Source: Nymphaea colorata
Lineage: Eukaryota; Streptophyta; Magnoliopsida; Nymphaeales; Nymphaeaceae
Assembly: GCF_008831285.2 (NCBI RefSeq)
Contig: NC_045144.1
Span: 15,487,858-15,551,857, forward strand
Direction of reading: 5' to 3'
DNA length: 64,000 nucleotides
The translations under genes and the position numbers were made by a program. Every line of letters starts with the position of its first letter. Position 1 is the stretch's first letter. The notes beneath the pieces were generated by a model. That model did not search any database and was not told the origin of the DNA. It saw nothing but the letters and a program-made list of their open reading frames with translations. Below are positions 10,611 through 23,771 of this stretch, one piece after another.

Positions 10611-12961
10611 CTGATGATTTCCATGTCATTAATTTGAAGCTGGAGACATATAAGTGAGGGGCACATGCCCCCCTAACTCTCCAAAAAATCTTATACAATT
10701 GGGTGTACATTTGAAGTTCGGTAACTATTTTCAGTTAAAAATTTATGTATTATTACTCCCTTACAAAAGTTCTGCTCCACCACTAATTAAAACAAGCAAT
10801 TGCCACTAATTAAAACATGCAATCATAGTGAATTGTTTAAAAGAAAAAGGGAAAGGAGCTCGCTTCATACGCCGGGAAATTTTTTTTTCAGTTTTTGGTT
10901 GCTGAACTGCACTTCTCAAGTGGAACTTGGACTGGGATCAGCGGTGAACCAAGGCTCGGCGCAGTGATACAACCCGTTTAGGCCCTCTTTTCTTGCACAT
11001 TTCTACAGCGTGTATGAATTATTTTTTGAGGATTTTACTTTATAATTATCTTTGATTGGGTTATTAACTTGTTGCAATAGACGAGGCAGGGGCTAAGCTG
11101 TTTGTCTCCATTTTGATTTTTCTTGGCATCAACTCTCTGTGCTGCAAAAAGGGTTGACACAAATATGTTAGTTGAAGCATAGCAACGGCATCACCTGAGG
11201 TACCAAAAACAAGCATGGTACTTGGAGGAATAAGGGGAAAGTTAGAAGCTTCGGCTTTCAGCCTAGTGGTTTTTTATAATCTATGTTAGACTTGTGTTTC
11301 TTCAACAGCTTGATATAGTCTTCAAAATGACATATGGCAACATCTAATTAAATTGAACATTCTCTCAATTAGTTTGTGAATCCTTGATGAACTCTACACT
11401 AACATGTTGGGGAGGCTACGACATGAAACTAACTTAAGATCAAAATTGGTAGCAATAGATAGTACAAGAATTTTAAAAAGACTCTTTCTTTCAAAATTGG
11501 TTATATGCCCAATGCATGAATTTTCTTGTGCCAGTATGGTTAATGACTAAAACACCCTTACCTCACACTGAAAGAAAAAAACTTTTTTGTAAAGACAAAA
11601 ACAGAAATGAAAAAAAAAGTAAAAATAATATAGAAAACATTTCTTTTAAATTAACAAATATATTTTCTTCCTTTACTGCGCACGCACACAACTTTCTCTC
11701 TGTTGCTTCCTGCTCAGGGAAACAGGCGATTAGATAGCATCAGGTCCATCCCTCCATCTTTCATTGAGAAACTATTGATACCTTGAAAGTTTAGTTCATC
11801 TTAAAAAAATGTTGGCAAAATGAAAGGATGCATGAGCCTGTGCGTCTATATACACATATATATAAAGGGCATGGTTCCAACCAATCTGTTTTTGGGACTG
11901 GTTTTTCCAACTCCTTTTTGTCTCTTAAAGTAATTTCTTTCTTTTCCCCTTTTTGCAACTAACTTTTCTGTAATCTTTTATGTGATGCTTTGTGAGATCA
12001 AGTTAATAGGGTGACTAATGAGCCCATGAATGACTCATAGTCTATGATCGTAAATACTTAGTAAACATATCTCATGAATCATATCTTTTATTTACTTTAA
12101 GTAATAATCTACCGAGTCAACATATTTACTCGGTCCTCCTTTGTATATAAGTTAATCATATACAACTTTAATATCAAGATAAAAGTCATGTTACCGAAAA
12201 AAGTTATTTCTTTGTAATATTGATGTAAATTTGGACCTGAACAAAAAAAAAATTGATGTGCTAGAGTTGAAGAAAAAGAAAAAAATACGGTTCACAAACT
12301 AATGCTCTGAAAGGAAGATCCATTCCTGTAGGTGGTTTCCTTGGTAAGTCATGGGACTCGCAAGGTGTTCCAAAGCGTATGGATCTGAATTGGGACCTTT
12401 CCTCCATTTTTTGCATATATATATATATATATATATATATTGTTAGGTTCCGCTTGAACAGTAATTTTGTATATTGCAAAAGGCGTCAAGTTGAGAAGAT
12501 GGAGCTCAACTTTGGCTTGGTATATTGGTCTCTATATAAAGGTTATGAGAGCTTCAAGGCACTAAATACCAAATGCTTTCAATCCGTGAAAAACTACTTA
12601 TCTAATTAATTGCGCATCAGTGAAAGGTTGAAAGAGGGATCATAAACCAATTGTATTTCTTGGAAACATAAGTAAATATCATGCCACCATGGATATGGCA
12701 TTGGCCTTCTATGTGGCCATAAAAACTTAGTTCATTGGTGTATCATGTTCATGATCTGGCTATATCAGGATGTCATGATAGAAATGGCACTTAACGTGTC
12801 CATTTTATATGGAAATTGAAACACTAGATTAATTGGATGTAATACACCGATTGCCCAAGTGAAAAAAATATTGTGTTCTTTTGGACAGAAAAGTACTTTT
12901 TTATACATCAAAAAGATCACACAGTCCTTCACATTTACAATCTGTAGTGTCAAGCACTACT
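10609..12961. other. Upstream DNA of gene 3 and 3' flank of gene 4
   Basis: About 10618-11480 is the second copy of the segment found upstream of gene 2. About 12300-12660 matches parts of 7370-8530. A short (TA)n array lies at about 12413-12440. About 12870-12961 is the 3' flank of gene 4, homologous to that of gene 3 (shared CAAGATCAC or AAGATCACAC and TTCACATTT words just before the stop). I see no additional gene. Confidence 0.5.
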
Positions 12962-13759
12962 TCACTTGCCGGGAACAAAGTTGGTGGCATAGGCCCAGGC
13001 GTTGTTGTTGACTGGGTCGGCCAAGTGATCTGCCAGATTCTCCAATGGACCCTTGCCGGTCACAATGGCCTGAACAAAGAACCCGAACATGGAGAACATG
13101 GCAAGTCTGCCATTCTTGATTTCCTTCACCTTCAACTCTGCGAAAGCTTCGGGGTCATCTGCCAAACCCAGTGGGTCAAAGCTACCACCTGGGTACAGTG
13201 GGTCGGTCACCTCACCGAGTGGTCCACCAGCAATGCGGTACCCTTCAACAGCACCCATGAGAATGACCTGTGTAGCCCAGATGGCCAGGATGCTCTGAGC
13301 ATGGATCAAGCTTGGGTTGCCCAAGTAGTCAAGTCCTCCCTCGCTGAAGATCTGAGCACCGGCTTTGAACCAGACAGCCTCGCCGAACTTGACTCCGTTC
13401 CTAGCAAGCAACTCGGGGAAGACGCACCCAAGTGCCCCCAACATGGCCCACCTTGCATGGATCACTTCGAGCTCCCTGTTCTTGGCAAAGGTCTCTGGGT
13501 CAGCAGAGAGACCAGCGGTGTCCCAGCCATAGTCACCGGGGAATTCACCGGTGAGGTAGGAAGGAGCTTCCCCAGAAAGGGGGCCGAGGTACTTAACACG
13601 GTCTGGACCATACCAGGGGCTACCAGAGGAGACGGGCTTGGGCTTGGTGGCACCCTTTCTCATGGTCACACGGCCATCGCCAAGAAGCTCGGAGGAGGAG
13701 GGGGCGACGTTGACAGCCCGGCCGGCGAAGGTAGGAGAGGAGAGAGCCATGGTCGCCAT
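12962..13759 (-). CDS. LHCB1: Chlorophyll a/b-binding protein of LHCII, Lhcb1 type (gene 4)
   Basis: Fourth full-length Lhcb1 gene. The frame stays open upstream to 13831, but homology places the start at MATMALSS (ATG at 13759), giving the standard 265 aa; the upstream part matches the 5' UTR of gene 1. WYGPDR (49-54), ELEVIHAR and EIKNGR are intact. The mature N-terminus reads RKGATKPKP instead of RKSVAKPKP, so the residue at mature position 3, Ser in the other copies and Thr or Ser in most Lhcb1, is Gly, with a Thr at position 5. This could alter state-transition phosphorylation (inference). The promoter is of the gene 1 type and the 3' flank of the gene 3 type. Confidence 0.97.
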   Translation of the reverse strand: MATMALSSPTFAGRAVNVAPSSSELLGDGRVTMRKGATKPKPVSSGSPWYGPDRVKYLGPLSGEAPSYLTGEFPGDYGWDTAGLSADPETFAKNRELEVIHARWAMLGALGCVFPELLARNGVKFGEAVWFKAGAQIFSEGGLDYLGNPSLIHAQSILAIWATQVILMGAVEGYRIAGGPLGEVTDPLYPGGSFDPLGLADDPEAFAELKVKEIKNGRLAMFSMFGFFVQAIVTGKGPLENLADHLADPVNNNAWAYATNFVPGK

Positions 13760-13847
13760 CTTTGGAGTGGGTGAAGGTAGGTCCAAGGATGGTGGTAGAT
13801 GAGTGGGTTGAGTGGGCGCTTGATGGTGCATGAGACATGGTGGTCTT

Positions 13848-13936
13848 ACTTATACAAGCTGTGGAGATGAGGCACAGAGGATACTAGCCGTTGTGCTCAC
13901 CTTATCCAGTGAAATCAATATCTTGGATGTGATTGG
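13848..13936 (-). promoter_or_regulatory. Lhcb1 gene 4 promoter: CCAAT, AGATATTGAT, I-box, TATA
   Basis: On the minus strand the order is CCAAT (13932-13936), AGATATTGATTTCA (about 13911-13924), GATAAG (13901-13906), a conserved ACGGCTAG.ATCCTC block, and a TATAAG TATA box (about 13848-13854). This matches the gene 1 promoter base for base over long stretches, except that gene 1 lacks the I-box. Confidence 0.6.
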
Positions 13937-13989
13937 TTCCCTAGATTTATGAGGTTCTCATCGATATTTTTCTGATTTTGTGGGACCCA

Positions 13990-15213
13990 ACTCTTGCAGC
14001 TCACCAATTCGTATTTGGCTTTAGGAAATTGGATCGGATCACGGTTTGCATCCAGATCCAAATAAACAGAGAAACCAAAAGAATAATGCAGGGTCCACGG
14101 GCGGTAAGTTGATTGGATATCGGACCAGTTCGGATAAGTTATCATGTCCATCGCAAGTTCTTCTTTCACATTGGTGGTCCACGTCGTTGATAAGTTATCT
14201 CAGAAATTCAAATACCTACCCTTAATTTATTGTATATGCTACTGTTTTCATTGCAGTATTTTTAGCGATTGTTTCAAATATTTTGTCCTACGTATACAAC
14301 AACATCAAGAAGCCTGATGATTTCTACTTGATTAATAATGCAATACGAAAATTTTGATTTTTATCGGTGTATGTGTACTACCAGTAAAAAGAATGTAACT
14401 AATTAAGTTTATTTTCGTCGATTATACTTTTTAGGATAATTTTCAAAATACAACTAATTAAGATCTTGCGAAAAGTTAAAATTAACTTTTTAATTTTTAA
14501 AGAGTTACACCTGAAGTTTCAATTGTGAACTATCCATAAAATTATTCTGTCAATGTGACTCTTAAATCAGTAAAATTAAGAATATCACTTTTCCCTAAAG
14601 AATTAAGCGACCTAACGTAACCAACTTTATGAGAACATCTACAGCATGCTTGAACAGCTGTGGAAAAATCTTGCGAAGAACCTTTTAGTGTGAAAACTTT
14701 TTGAAGAACTGTACAGAAAAGAAAGGAAATAGTTATAAATCTCGGCTAACGTTCTGGCTTTAATTAATTGTGAAGAGAAAATTATTCATCTGCACGACGT
14801 AGAACATAAAAAGAACTACTATACAATACCGTTAATTTTGTTCAAATATTATTGGTTATAATTATGATCGTAATGCAAAGGAATAAACTTAATTTTTTGC
14901 TTTTATGGAGGCTATTTGAGCCATTTTTAGGACATTAAGCTAAATTTAATTTGCCTTTATATAACTTGGAGCTAAATAAGGAAAGCTTGCTTTCATCAAT
15001 AGGAAGAGCGTACATGTGTTTAAATAATATCAATATGTTAGGTGTGTCTTTCATTGTTATGAAATAAATGTTCAGGCTTGGTTTTCAAATAAAAGTTTAA
15101 AACCTTTCAAAACTAAATAGGCTTTTATCTATCTTAGTACTCTGGTGAAGTCAAAAATTTTGGCTGGGGAAGAGATACCTGGTGTGGGCAATTGTCATTA
15201 TATGTGGCTCTGC

Positions 15214-15249
<36 letters not shown>

Positions 15250-15532
15250 GAAAATTAATCTATGTTATAGGTGGGCATGAGGTTGAAAATTGAGGATGGG
15301 AGTAGTTGATCTAAACAGCAGGTGAAACCAGTCGTGAGCTTAGTCCAGATGCTGACAAATTGGTAAAAGGAATGCGACGAATAAATTGCCGAGTTCAAAC
15401 TTTCTCATTAAGTAATCGAGAAGAAGCGGAAACAGCCAATGAGAGGTTGTTCACCTGTCGTTCCTTAGCAAAGCAAAAACTCAAAGGTTTTATGAATATT
15501 TTGTAAAACTGGTGGAACAGCAGGCTGCCGTC
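13990..15532. other. Intergenic between Lhcb1 gene 4 and the PP2 gene
   Basis: AT-rich DNA without a supported gene. About 15160-15215 contains a fragment (ATTTTGGCTGGGG, GGTGTGGGCAATTG, ATGTGGCTC) of the same MITE-like family seen at 39170-39335, followed by a short (TA)n array at about 15220-15245. Confidence 0.45.
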
Positions 15533-15540
15533 TATATAAA
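15533..15540 (+). promoter_or_regulatory. TATA box of the PP2 gene
   Basis: TATATAAA lies 85 bp before the ATG at 15626, a suitable spacing for transcription starting near 15565. Confidence 0.6.
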
Positions 15541-15625
15541 GGTCATCATCAATCTTCACTGATCAATACTCCGCCGGCTTCCTTTGCGCTTTCTCGCCTG
15601 ACTTTCTGCTTGCCCTTTGGCAGCC

Positions 15626-17200
15626 ATGGCCATGTTCCAATCCTTCGTCCTCTCTCCCAAGTCTCTCTCGATTTGTTGGGCAAAAGAATCCAACTACTGG
15701 ACGGTGTCTCCTATGCCCAACTCACGGTATACCCTCCTCTCCTGCACACACACACCGTCTTTACTTGAACTGGGCCTTCTGATCATTTGCAGTGTTACAC
15801 AAACTTCTCCCCACTGATTTCTTCCAATGCATCTGGGTGTTTGCTTGGTTAATATTTTGATTGACTTTGTGGAGACACATTGATGTTGGTGTTCTTATTG
15901 TCTATTCGCAATTGAAATTGGTTGAGTCGATCGGCCAGGAAATGATACATTTTGCTTGCATCAAGTTTTTTTTTTTTTTTTTTTTTGCTTTCCACGTGAT
16001 CGAATGTTTGTTGGTAATCATTTGTTTGTCACAAAAAACGTGTTATTTTTGAAAAAAAAAAGTGTGAAATGTTGTTTAATTCTTTAAAAAATACATTTTT
16101 TTGAAAAAAATGTTAAAACGATACATGCTTTTAACACATTTTTTGGTTTTTTATTTTTTTCATTTTTTTAATGCCACATTTTTTTTTATTTTTTGTAAAT
16201 CTACTTATCTTTTAATGTTTGTGTTATTATTTTCTTACTTATTTTATTTTTCTTCTACTTTTAGTTTTTAATTTTTTTAAAAAATATCATTTTTTTTATC
16301 TTTTTCAAGTTCACCATATTATACCCGAAAAAAACCTCTTTATTTAAAATTCTGAAATGTTATTTGTGACTAAGGTTTATGCATTCTTTTCCTAAATATT
16401 AAGTCAATCATGTGACTCATGATCTAAACTATAATGAGGTTTCTTGTTTATTTGTTTTTTTGAATAATTTCCAATTACCAAAGGAAAATATATTTCGATT
16501 TGATTTGATTTCACCAATTTCCTGAAATGGGTGCTTAATTTGTCGAAAATTTCTGCAATTAAAAAACAAATTTTCTCATGCCCTCTATTGATGACTTATA
16601 TTATCATCATATCCCTTCTTTTTAATATACACATTTTCTTTCTCCAATTATAGCCCTTAATTGCGTAACAATTCTACATTACACATACGTATATTATTCC
16701 AAACTTGTTCATGACATATCATCAAATCTTCTACCCTCAAGAACTTACTCATAATTTATCAACCCGCATCATTATTTCTTGATCACTCTTGACAATTATC
16801 ACGATATACCAGGTTCCTGCAGAAGGCAGTTCTTTTAGAGGTCTGCTTTCTGCAGATCGGGGGCTCCTTCGACACAGCAATGCTCGACAAAGATACCACA
16901 TACTCAGTACTGTATTTATTCAAACACAATTACCCGGCAAGAGGTCTGGACACGCCGGCGGAGGTCTCCCTGTCGCAGAAAGATGGGCAGAAGATCTGCC
17001 GCCGGCAAGTGTATCTCTTCCCCGGCAGCCCCGACCTCATGCAACGGGAAGGAGAGGAATGGCTGGCACTCGAGGCGGGGAGGTTCCAGCCCTCTGTCGT
17101 TAGCCGCGAGATCAGTTTTAATCTGCTGGATGACAGTGAACAATGGAAGAGCGGCCTCGTGTTTGCTGGGGTGGAGATTCATGCTGTCTCAGAAGAATAA
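15626..17200 (+). CDS. Phloem protein 2-like lectin (PP2-A/Nictaba domain), two exons
   Basis: Exons 15626-15726 and 16813-17200, joined by a GT-AG intron of 1086 bp, encode 162 aa. The junction is in phase (CG + G restores an Arg codon) and yields ..MPNSRFLQKAVLLEVCFLQI.. Family hallmarks are an N-terminal block with FVLSPKSLSICWA and YWTV, then LLEVCFLQIGGSFDT, LDKDTTYSVLYLFK, a YPARGLDTPAEVSL block, and the terminal W.ALEAGRF and SEQWKSGLVFAGVEIHAV region typical of PP2 proteins. PP2/Nictaba lectins bind N-acetylglucosamine oligomers or N-glycans and act in the nucleocytoplasm or phloem, often stress-induced. Length fits a bare lectin domain; no F-box or TIR domain precedes it. The start uses the first ATG after the TATA box; a frame beginning slightly earlier starts with TTG and is not used. 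The intron is T-rich and contains a poly(T) run. Confidence 0.85.
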
Positions 17201-18310
17201 GTCTCGACACAATTGATCTTGCGTTTCGATTGACAAGCGGTTCCCAGAATGAGAATTATATATGAGCGGCAGCTTCGGGTTGGGGGAGTCCTGTAAATCC
17301 ATTTGTGCTTATCGACGGGTCTATGGCGTGTTGTGTTTCTATGATTGTAATAAAGTGCATGGATGTGCAGATCCATATTGCATTCGATTTGTATTTCAGA
17401 TTCAAAGATCACGAGCCCCACATGCAAGAAATTTTGAGCCATAATACGAAAGTAAAGAATTTTTGTAGGGTTGGTGTAGACAACTGCCCAGACCAAAGTC
17501 GGGTGCTAAAAAACTCGCCGAGTCAACTCAAAGACTTGGTTTTGGTCGAAACTCGGCTTGACTTGTTCATGACTCGGCGTTATTTGGCCATGACTCAGCT
17601 GACACTCAGTTTGACTTGGCCAAAACTGTTTGACTTGGTGTAGTCCGGTGATATTGCTCATTTACCAAACAAATTTACATATTACATACGAAAGGTAAAA
17701 TTAGTTAGGTTTAGCTTCCTGTATGGTGTATTTATTTCAAGTTTTAGGACATTAGACTCTTTAGTTTTGGATTTTCAGTATTATAACCTGTATGTTGAAT
17801 GAATTTGTTAACCATTTGATAGTTTTAAATGTTGAATGTGTGAATCTTGGTGTTTGATTTTTACTGACTTGTTTTGTATTGTTATATTGATTTTTTGTCA
17901 CACAAGTTTTCTTTGAAATGTAATTATAGATCTTGTTATCAAAAGAGATAGTATATATTAGTTATTACTCAATGATACATGTATTCAAATCATTTTACAA
18001 CCTTTTTATATTTAAATGACAAGTTATACATATATTTTTTTAAACACAGAGTGACCGAGTTAACCCATCGGGTCACAAGTCAAGAACGAACGAGTTGAGT
18101 TTTGAGTCACCGGCATTAAAACATTGATATGTCATTCCAGGGCCAAGGGAAAAGAGGGGGAGGGAGTGGTCATGGCCCCCTTTTCACATTTTGGAAGAAA
18201 AAAAATATAGTTATATATTTAAGATTTTTAATTTGACACATGTAAAAATTCTCAAAAATATTGTTCAGCCTACGTACAAATTTTGAAAATATTGTTAATA
18301 TTGTTAGCTA
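17201..18310. other. PP2 3' flank with a GACTCGG-rich repeat
   Basis: About 17500-17645 and 18045-18125 are rich in ACTCGGC, GAGTCAACTC and GACTTGG words, and the two blocks are in rough inverted relation around an AT-rich middle. This layout suggests a small non-autonomous DNA element (about 17500-18125), but I cannot define termini or a target duplication. The DNA from 18130 to 18310 is the left flank of the hAT element. Confidence 0.35.
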
Positions 18311-21300
18311 TAGGGATGTCAACAGATTGGATATCCGTTTGAATTGTTTGTAAAAAATCGGATATACATCACGTTGAGAAAATCAGATCGGATTCGGACT
18401 TAAAAAATAACATCCAATCAGATACGGATTCGGATTCAGTTTTAAATAAATATCTGATCGGTTACTAACTATGTTAACAAGTATATCTGAATCCAAATTA
18501 TAACCTGGTATCTGAATCTGAATCGTGAGTTGATAGCCTAATATCTGAATCCGAACCTCCAGAACTAATATCTAAATCCGAACCAAGAGAGCTGATATTC
18601 GAATAAACTTAATATCTGAATCCAGTGAGATTAGAGTTGGTGGGTAAAAAGGTCTAGCCAAACACACTAACTTAACATTATGACATAAAAAAATATATAA
18701 ATATTATATGTACGTATAATCTAAGGAAGAGCTAATGACTTCCATAAAGTTGCATATAATAATATCCCTATAGTTGCGCTATATATCATTTAACTTAAAC
18801 TATTTAAAACTATATCATATAAAACTAATTAATTAATATTTAATATTGTGTTTAATTAAACGTTTTTAGGTAAACAACTTATTATTATAGTTAAGGCATC
18901 AACTAAGCAAGATATTTTAAATAAATGTATTTATTTAATTAGAAATAGTAAAGAAAACTTCAATCATGAAATTTCAAAAAAATGAACATTTTTTAAAATA
19001 TGACAATTAATCACAAATAAATATATTTAATATGAAAAACTTGTTGAACTCATAAAAAAGTTTTATTTATCAAATTATCAATTACTTATTTAATAAATCA
19101 AGTAAATTATTTTGTATAATCATATAATTTGTCCAAAAGTCTAAGGTATTTGATATATAACACATAATTCACAAATTTTAAAAAGCCTTTAATTAGTAAG
19201 AAAATGATAAGTTATTTGATTTAATAAATTATTTGATATATGATTTGATTAAAAATGCAATTTTATGTAAATACAAAATACCTATTGCAACAAAGCTAAT
19301 AGGACTACCTTAAAGAGTTAGTGATGATGTGGAGCGAATGAAGGTTTGACATCATTGAACACTTTTTTTTTTACGGACGTGACATAAATTATTTCAATTA
19401 ACTTAATGAAATTAAAAAAAACCATTAAATAATGTCCTTTTTAAATGAGAAATAATATGGATCACCTGATTTAATAATTCTCAATAAGTAATCATCATAG
19501 AATAATAGTTTACTTTATTAAAATATATTATTATTTACAAATAAACATATCAATGTTCAATATATAATGGAAAAAATATGAAAGTCATACAAATAACTTG
19601 TGGAAAAAGTGTGAAAAACATATGATAAGCTTATTTATTAAAAAAACTATTTGTCTAATTATTCAAACATATCATTTGCTCAAACATGTAACTTCATAAA
19701 AATTGTATTTAATTGGTAAACTAGTGGTTTTAAATAAGTATTTAAAAAAAAAGAATTGGTTAAAGAATGTATGTGAAAATAATATAACACATCCTTAAAC
19801 GACTTAAAGACATAAAAATCAAATACCACAAATAGGCCTGGTCAACCATGTCCGAGGCCCGACTCGGCCCGTTTTGTTAACTACCGGGTCGGACCTGGCC
19901 GAGCCGGGTAAGCATCACCATACGAGAATTCACATAAGAGGAAATGGATTCGAAGATGGCAACTTGACAAATAATAAAACTGCCTTCCTAACCTGCCTGA
20001 AAAGGGTTCTACGGCGATCACAGGCCACGGCCCCTAACCTGTCGGAAAAGGGTCCTACGACAACAACACATGCTCATAGGGACAGAGAGAAGGACAACAT
20101 GCTGCAATACCTCCTGCTGTAGAAGGATGACGCTCTTCCTTCTCCGGCGGCAATAAATAAAGACAGAGAGCTGAGAGTCTACTCTCTGTTACCATACCAC
20201 AAAGAAAGAAAGAGAAAGAGAGAGACCAGACAAAAACTTTAGTAACAACTAGCATACAAAGTAACCCCAAAAAAAAACTTGAAAAACAGTAAAAGAACAT
20301 TGAAGAGGAGAGAAAAAAAAGGGAGAAGAAAGCTAGGCCAAGAAGACTACTGTCGAGAGCTAATGTTGTGAAAGCATGTGACAACGGTGATGGACCAGCA
20401 GTGCGACGATGGCAACGGCGACAGTGGAGACGGTGACGGCGGCGATGGTGACAGCGGAGACGGCAACGGCTGACAGTGGCGACGGTGGCCGGTGGATAAG
20501 CACTAAGATCAGTTGTATAGAAGGAGTTTAGCAAGATAATAAACGAATCAAGTATTCAATGTATTGTTTGTCAATAATGTAAAGTATTTATGGATTGCAA
20601 TAGTAAAATGGGCACCACACGTTTAAAGAGTCATTTAAATGTGTGTCTTAAAATGCCTAACTTAGAATTAAGCCAACAATGTCTTGTCATTGAATGAAAT
20701 ACTAATGATGGAAAATGTACTCATAGTTTGATTCAGATAAAAGCTGATTTGATTTAGTCAATATGATTATTCTTCATGAATATCTATTTTGTATAGCTAG
20801 TCATTCAGGCTTTCAAAAATTTATTAAAGGACTATAACCACAGTTTAAGTTATTGTCACGAAACACTGTCAGATCAGATTGCATACACATTTATGAAAAT
20901 GAAATGACAAAATTACATAATATTTTGGAGAAGACTAATAGGAGGATTAGTCTCACATCTGACATGTGAACTTCGTCTTGTCAGAAACATGGTTATTTAT
21001 GTTTGACTGCACATTGTATTGATAATAGCTAGGAAATAAAAAAGAAAGTTCTCAACTTTGTTATGGTTGAAACACTTCATACAAGAGAAAAACTTACATC
21101 AGTCATCAAATAGTGTTTACTAAAATGAAATATTGATCGCAAGTTATTTTTAATTACATTAGATAATTTGTTTGACAAATGATATCATGGTTACAAAATT
21201 GATAGAGTGACTTCTTGAAAAGAATGCACTTATTTGTAATCGAAAATTTTTTCAAGTTAGATGTGCTCATATTCTTAATTTGGTTGTGCAAGATGATGAC

Positions 21301-22236
21301 AAAAAAATAAGTGATGTAATTGACAAGATCAGAGAAAGCATAAAATATATCAAGGCATCTCCAACTCGATACGAAATTTTTGATCGAGCAATGTGTCATG
21401 TCAAAATTAATTGTGAAAAAAATTATGTCTTGATGTTCTAACTAGATGGAACTCAATGTTCCTTATGCTTGAGGTAGTTTTACAATATAAAGAAGCTTTT
21501 GGTCGTTTTCAAAAAGTTGATTGTCACTATCATTTGACATCGAGTAAGGATGAGTGAAAGAAGGTTATTATTATTCATAACTGTTTAAAATTATTTTATG
21601 ATGCTACTAATGTCATTTCTGTAGTCAATTATTCAACTTCTAATATATTCTTTAAAGAGTTTTATAAGATAAAAATGAAAATTAAAAAAAATGTGTTCAA
21701 GTTCAGATATTTGCCTTTCAAATATGGTAATTAGGATGAAAACAAAGTTTGACAAGTATTATGATATATGCAATTTAATTTTAGCAGTTGCAGTGGTTTT
21801 TTATCCTCCTTATAAGATGAAAATAATTGAGTTTTATTATAGACAATTTTACAAAGATGAAGCATATGAATATGTCTATGCAATTAAGAACTATCTTTGT
21901 TATCTTTATGATGAATATACATTGAATATAATGTACATATGTTGCATACTATGTAATATAAGTATTATGTTATATACCTATGACATAATACGTTACAAAC
22001 ATATATATTTACATATATGTATGTATATAATATAATTATGTATATTAAACTATATGTATAATATAGTAATATTATACATATAAAATATATTATATTATGT
22101 TGTGTATATGCATATATATATTATGTATACATATATATTTTTTTTACGTATGTACATATACAAAAATATATGGATATTACATAACATATATATATATATA
22201 TATAGTATATGTTTTTGTATATAATACATATAACAT

Positions 22237-22281
<45 letters not shown>

Positions 22282-23771
22282 TGTTAATAGCATACTATAT
22301 ATGTACATACATACAAATATATAGCATCATATACATATACTATAATATATGTATAACATATACATACATATACAAATATACATATACATGTATATTATAT
22401 TATTACATACATAGATTCTTTTGTACCACATATGTTATATAGATGGTACATATATACGTATAATATATTGTACATTTTAACACATATGGACATATATACA
22501 TTGATAAATATATACATTTTAACACATATGTATGTAATATTTTGGTTATTCATATATTAACTATCGAGTCAGTCAGCATTTAGCACAGGTGGACGTAACC
22601 TTAATTTATACAGAAGTAGACTATATACAAAGGCCATGAAGGCTTTGATTTGTACACAAAATTGGTTGCGAAATCAAAGTAAAAGTAATTTATTTATTAT
22701 TAATGTTTTTAAACATATTTTTGTGTTGCTTATTTTATTCTTTTGTTAGATGATTTCAATTTGTCCACACCTTTGCTTGAAGATGAAGCATCATTTGCAT
22801 ATGCATATATTAAAATTGAATCATGAATTAGAAGTATATATGCTTTTGTACTTATCTATTTTTTTTACATCAATTAGAACCTACAGTTATTCTTGTCTAA
22901 GATGTTTATTTAATTAAAATTTTCATTTGCATAATGGAGGTTAATTTGATACCATTATTCTCAAGACCTTAATATAGTATCAACATAGTTGAAGTATTTA
23001 TCTAAATAGAAAGATCGGATCCATTGTGGCAAATGAAGACATTGAAAGAAAAATTTTGCAAGCTTGTACTATAAGGTGAATTTTTTCTTTTATTGAAATT
23101 GTTAAGGATGACTCGTCTAGTATCTTGTTGCATCAACAAACAGCAACCAAGTACAATTTTTAGAAATTTAAGTTTACATGCTCTAGAGAATGAAGTTTGA
23201 TAATGTGTGTGTGTGTGGATATATATATATACTTGCTCTCTCTTTCTCTCTTAATAATCTTGACAATTATCACCAGTTAAGTTTGAGCTAGTATGATATT
23301 AAAATTGGGTTTCATAATTATGTTTAATATATATTTTTCGTACATAAATTGAATTTGGGCCAGATTTACATATGACTTAAAAGTCATAAATCAAATTCGG
23401 ATGGATTCGTATATAACTTAAAAGTCAGATTTGGATCATATTCAGATCGAATTCAGATATAACTTAAAAGTTAGATTTGAATCAGATTTGGATATAATTT
23501 AAAAGTTGGATTTAGATCATATTTGTACTGAATTCGGATGTAACTTAAAAGTTGGATTCGAATCAGATTCAGATATAACTTAAAATTCAGATTCAGGTCA
23601 AGTTCAAATATAACTAAAAAATAGATTTGGATGTAGATTTTAAAGTCGGATTCAGATGCGGTACAATTTTTTTCATCCGAATTCGAGTCCAAGTTTGAAT
23701 CTGAATATATGAATATCCAAAAAATTGAATATGGTAAAAGTTATATCAAATCCGATCCATTGACATCCCTA
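18311..23771 (+). mobile_element. hAT DNA transposon, left copy (decayed, both ends present)
   Basis: The element begins TAGGGATGTCAA at 18311 and ends TTGACATCCCTA at 23771, an imperfect terminal inverted repeat of about 22 bp. It is flanked by GTTAGCTA (18303-18310) and ATTAGCTA (23772-23779), an 8-bp target duplication with one mismatch, the hAT hallmark. Coding remnants on + are a BED-finger fragment (about 20500-20690), core transposase fragments (about 20760-21920) and a C-terminal dimerisation block with SSQSAFSTGGR and ALICTQNWLR (about 22566-22690). Several stops and frameshifts break it, and a TA/CATA-rich tract (about 21940-22560) replaces the stretch containing the conserved WW region. 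About 19850-20490 is GC-richer DNA with no counterpart in the right copy. The element is not functional on its own. Confidence 0.85.
21940..22560. repeat. Expanded TA/ATATAC-rich tract inside left hAT
   Basis: About 600 bp consists almost solely of TA, ATAC and ACATAT words, including a pure (TA)n near 22240-22278. In the right hAT copy the corresponding place holds coding sequence (about 25000-25290), so the tract replaced or displaced that segment. Confidence 0.8.

Noticed and set aside
10528-10710. Tyr-Ile repeat open frames at the TA microsatellites (also 22209-22442, 33353-33464, 35417-35656)
   Set aside because: Pure translation of (TA)n arrays with no coding constraint.
13760-13831. 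In-frame N-terminal extension of Lhcb1 gene 4 (MHHQAP..)
   Set aside because: Homology to the 5' UTR of gene 1 and the fixed family start MATMALSS place initiation at 13759.
17500-18125. Complete MITE made of GACTCGG-rich ends
   Set aside because: The inverted relation is only rough and I could not find matching termini or a target duplication, so it is kept only as a described region.
21691-22035. 114-aa open frame as an independent gene
   Set aside because: Its first part is a hAT transposase remnant homologous to the right copy, and the remainder is low-complexity TA repeat.
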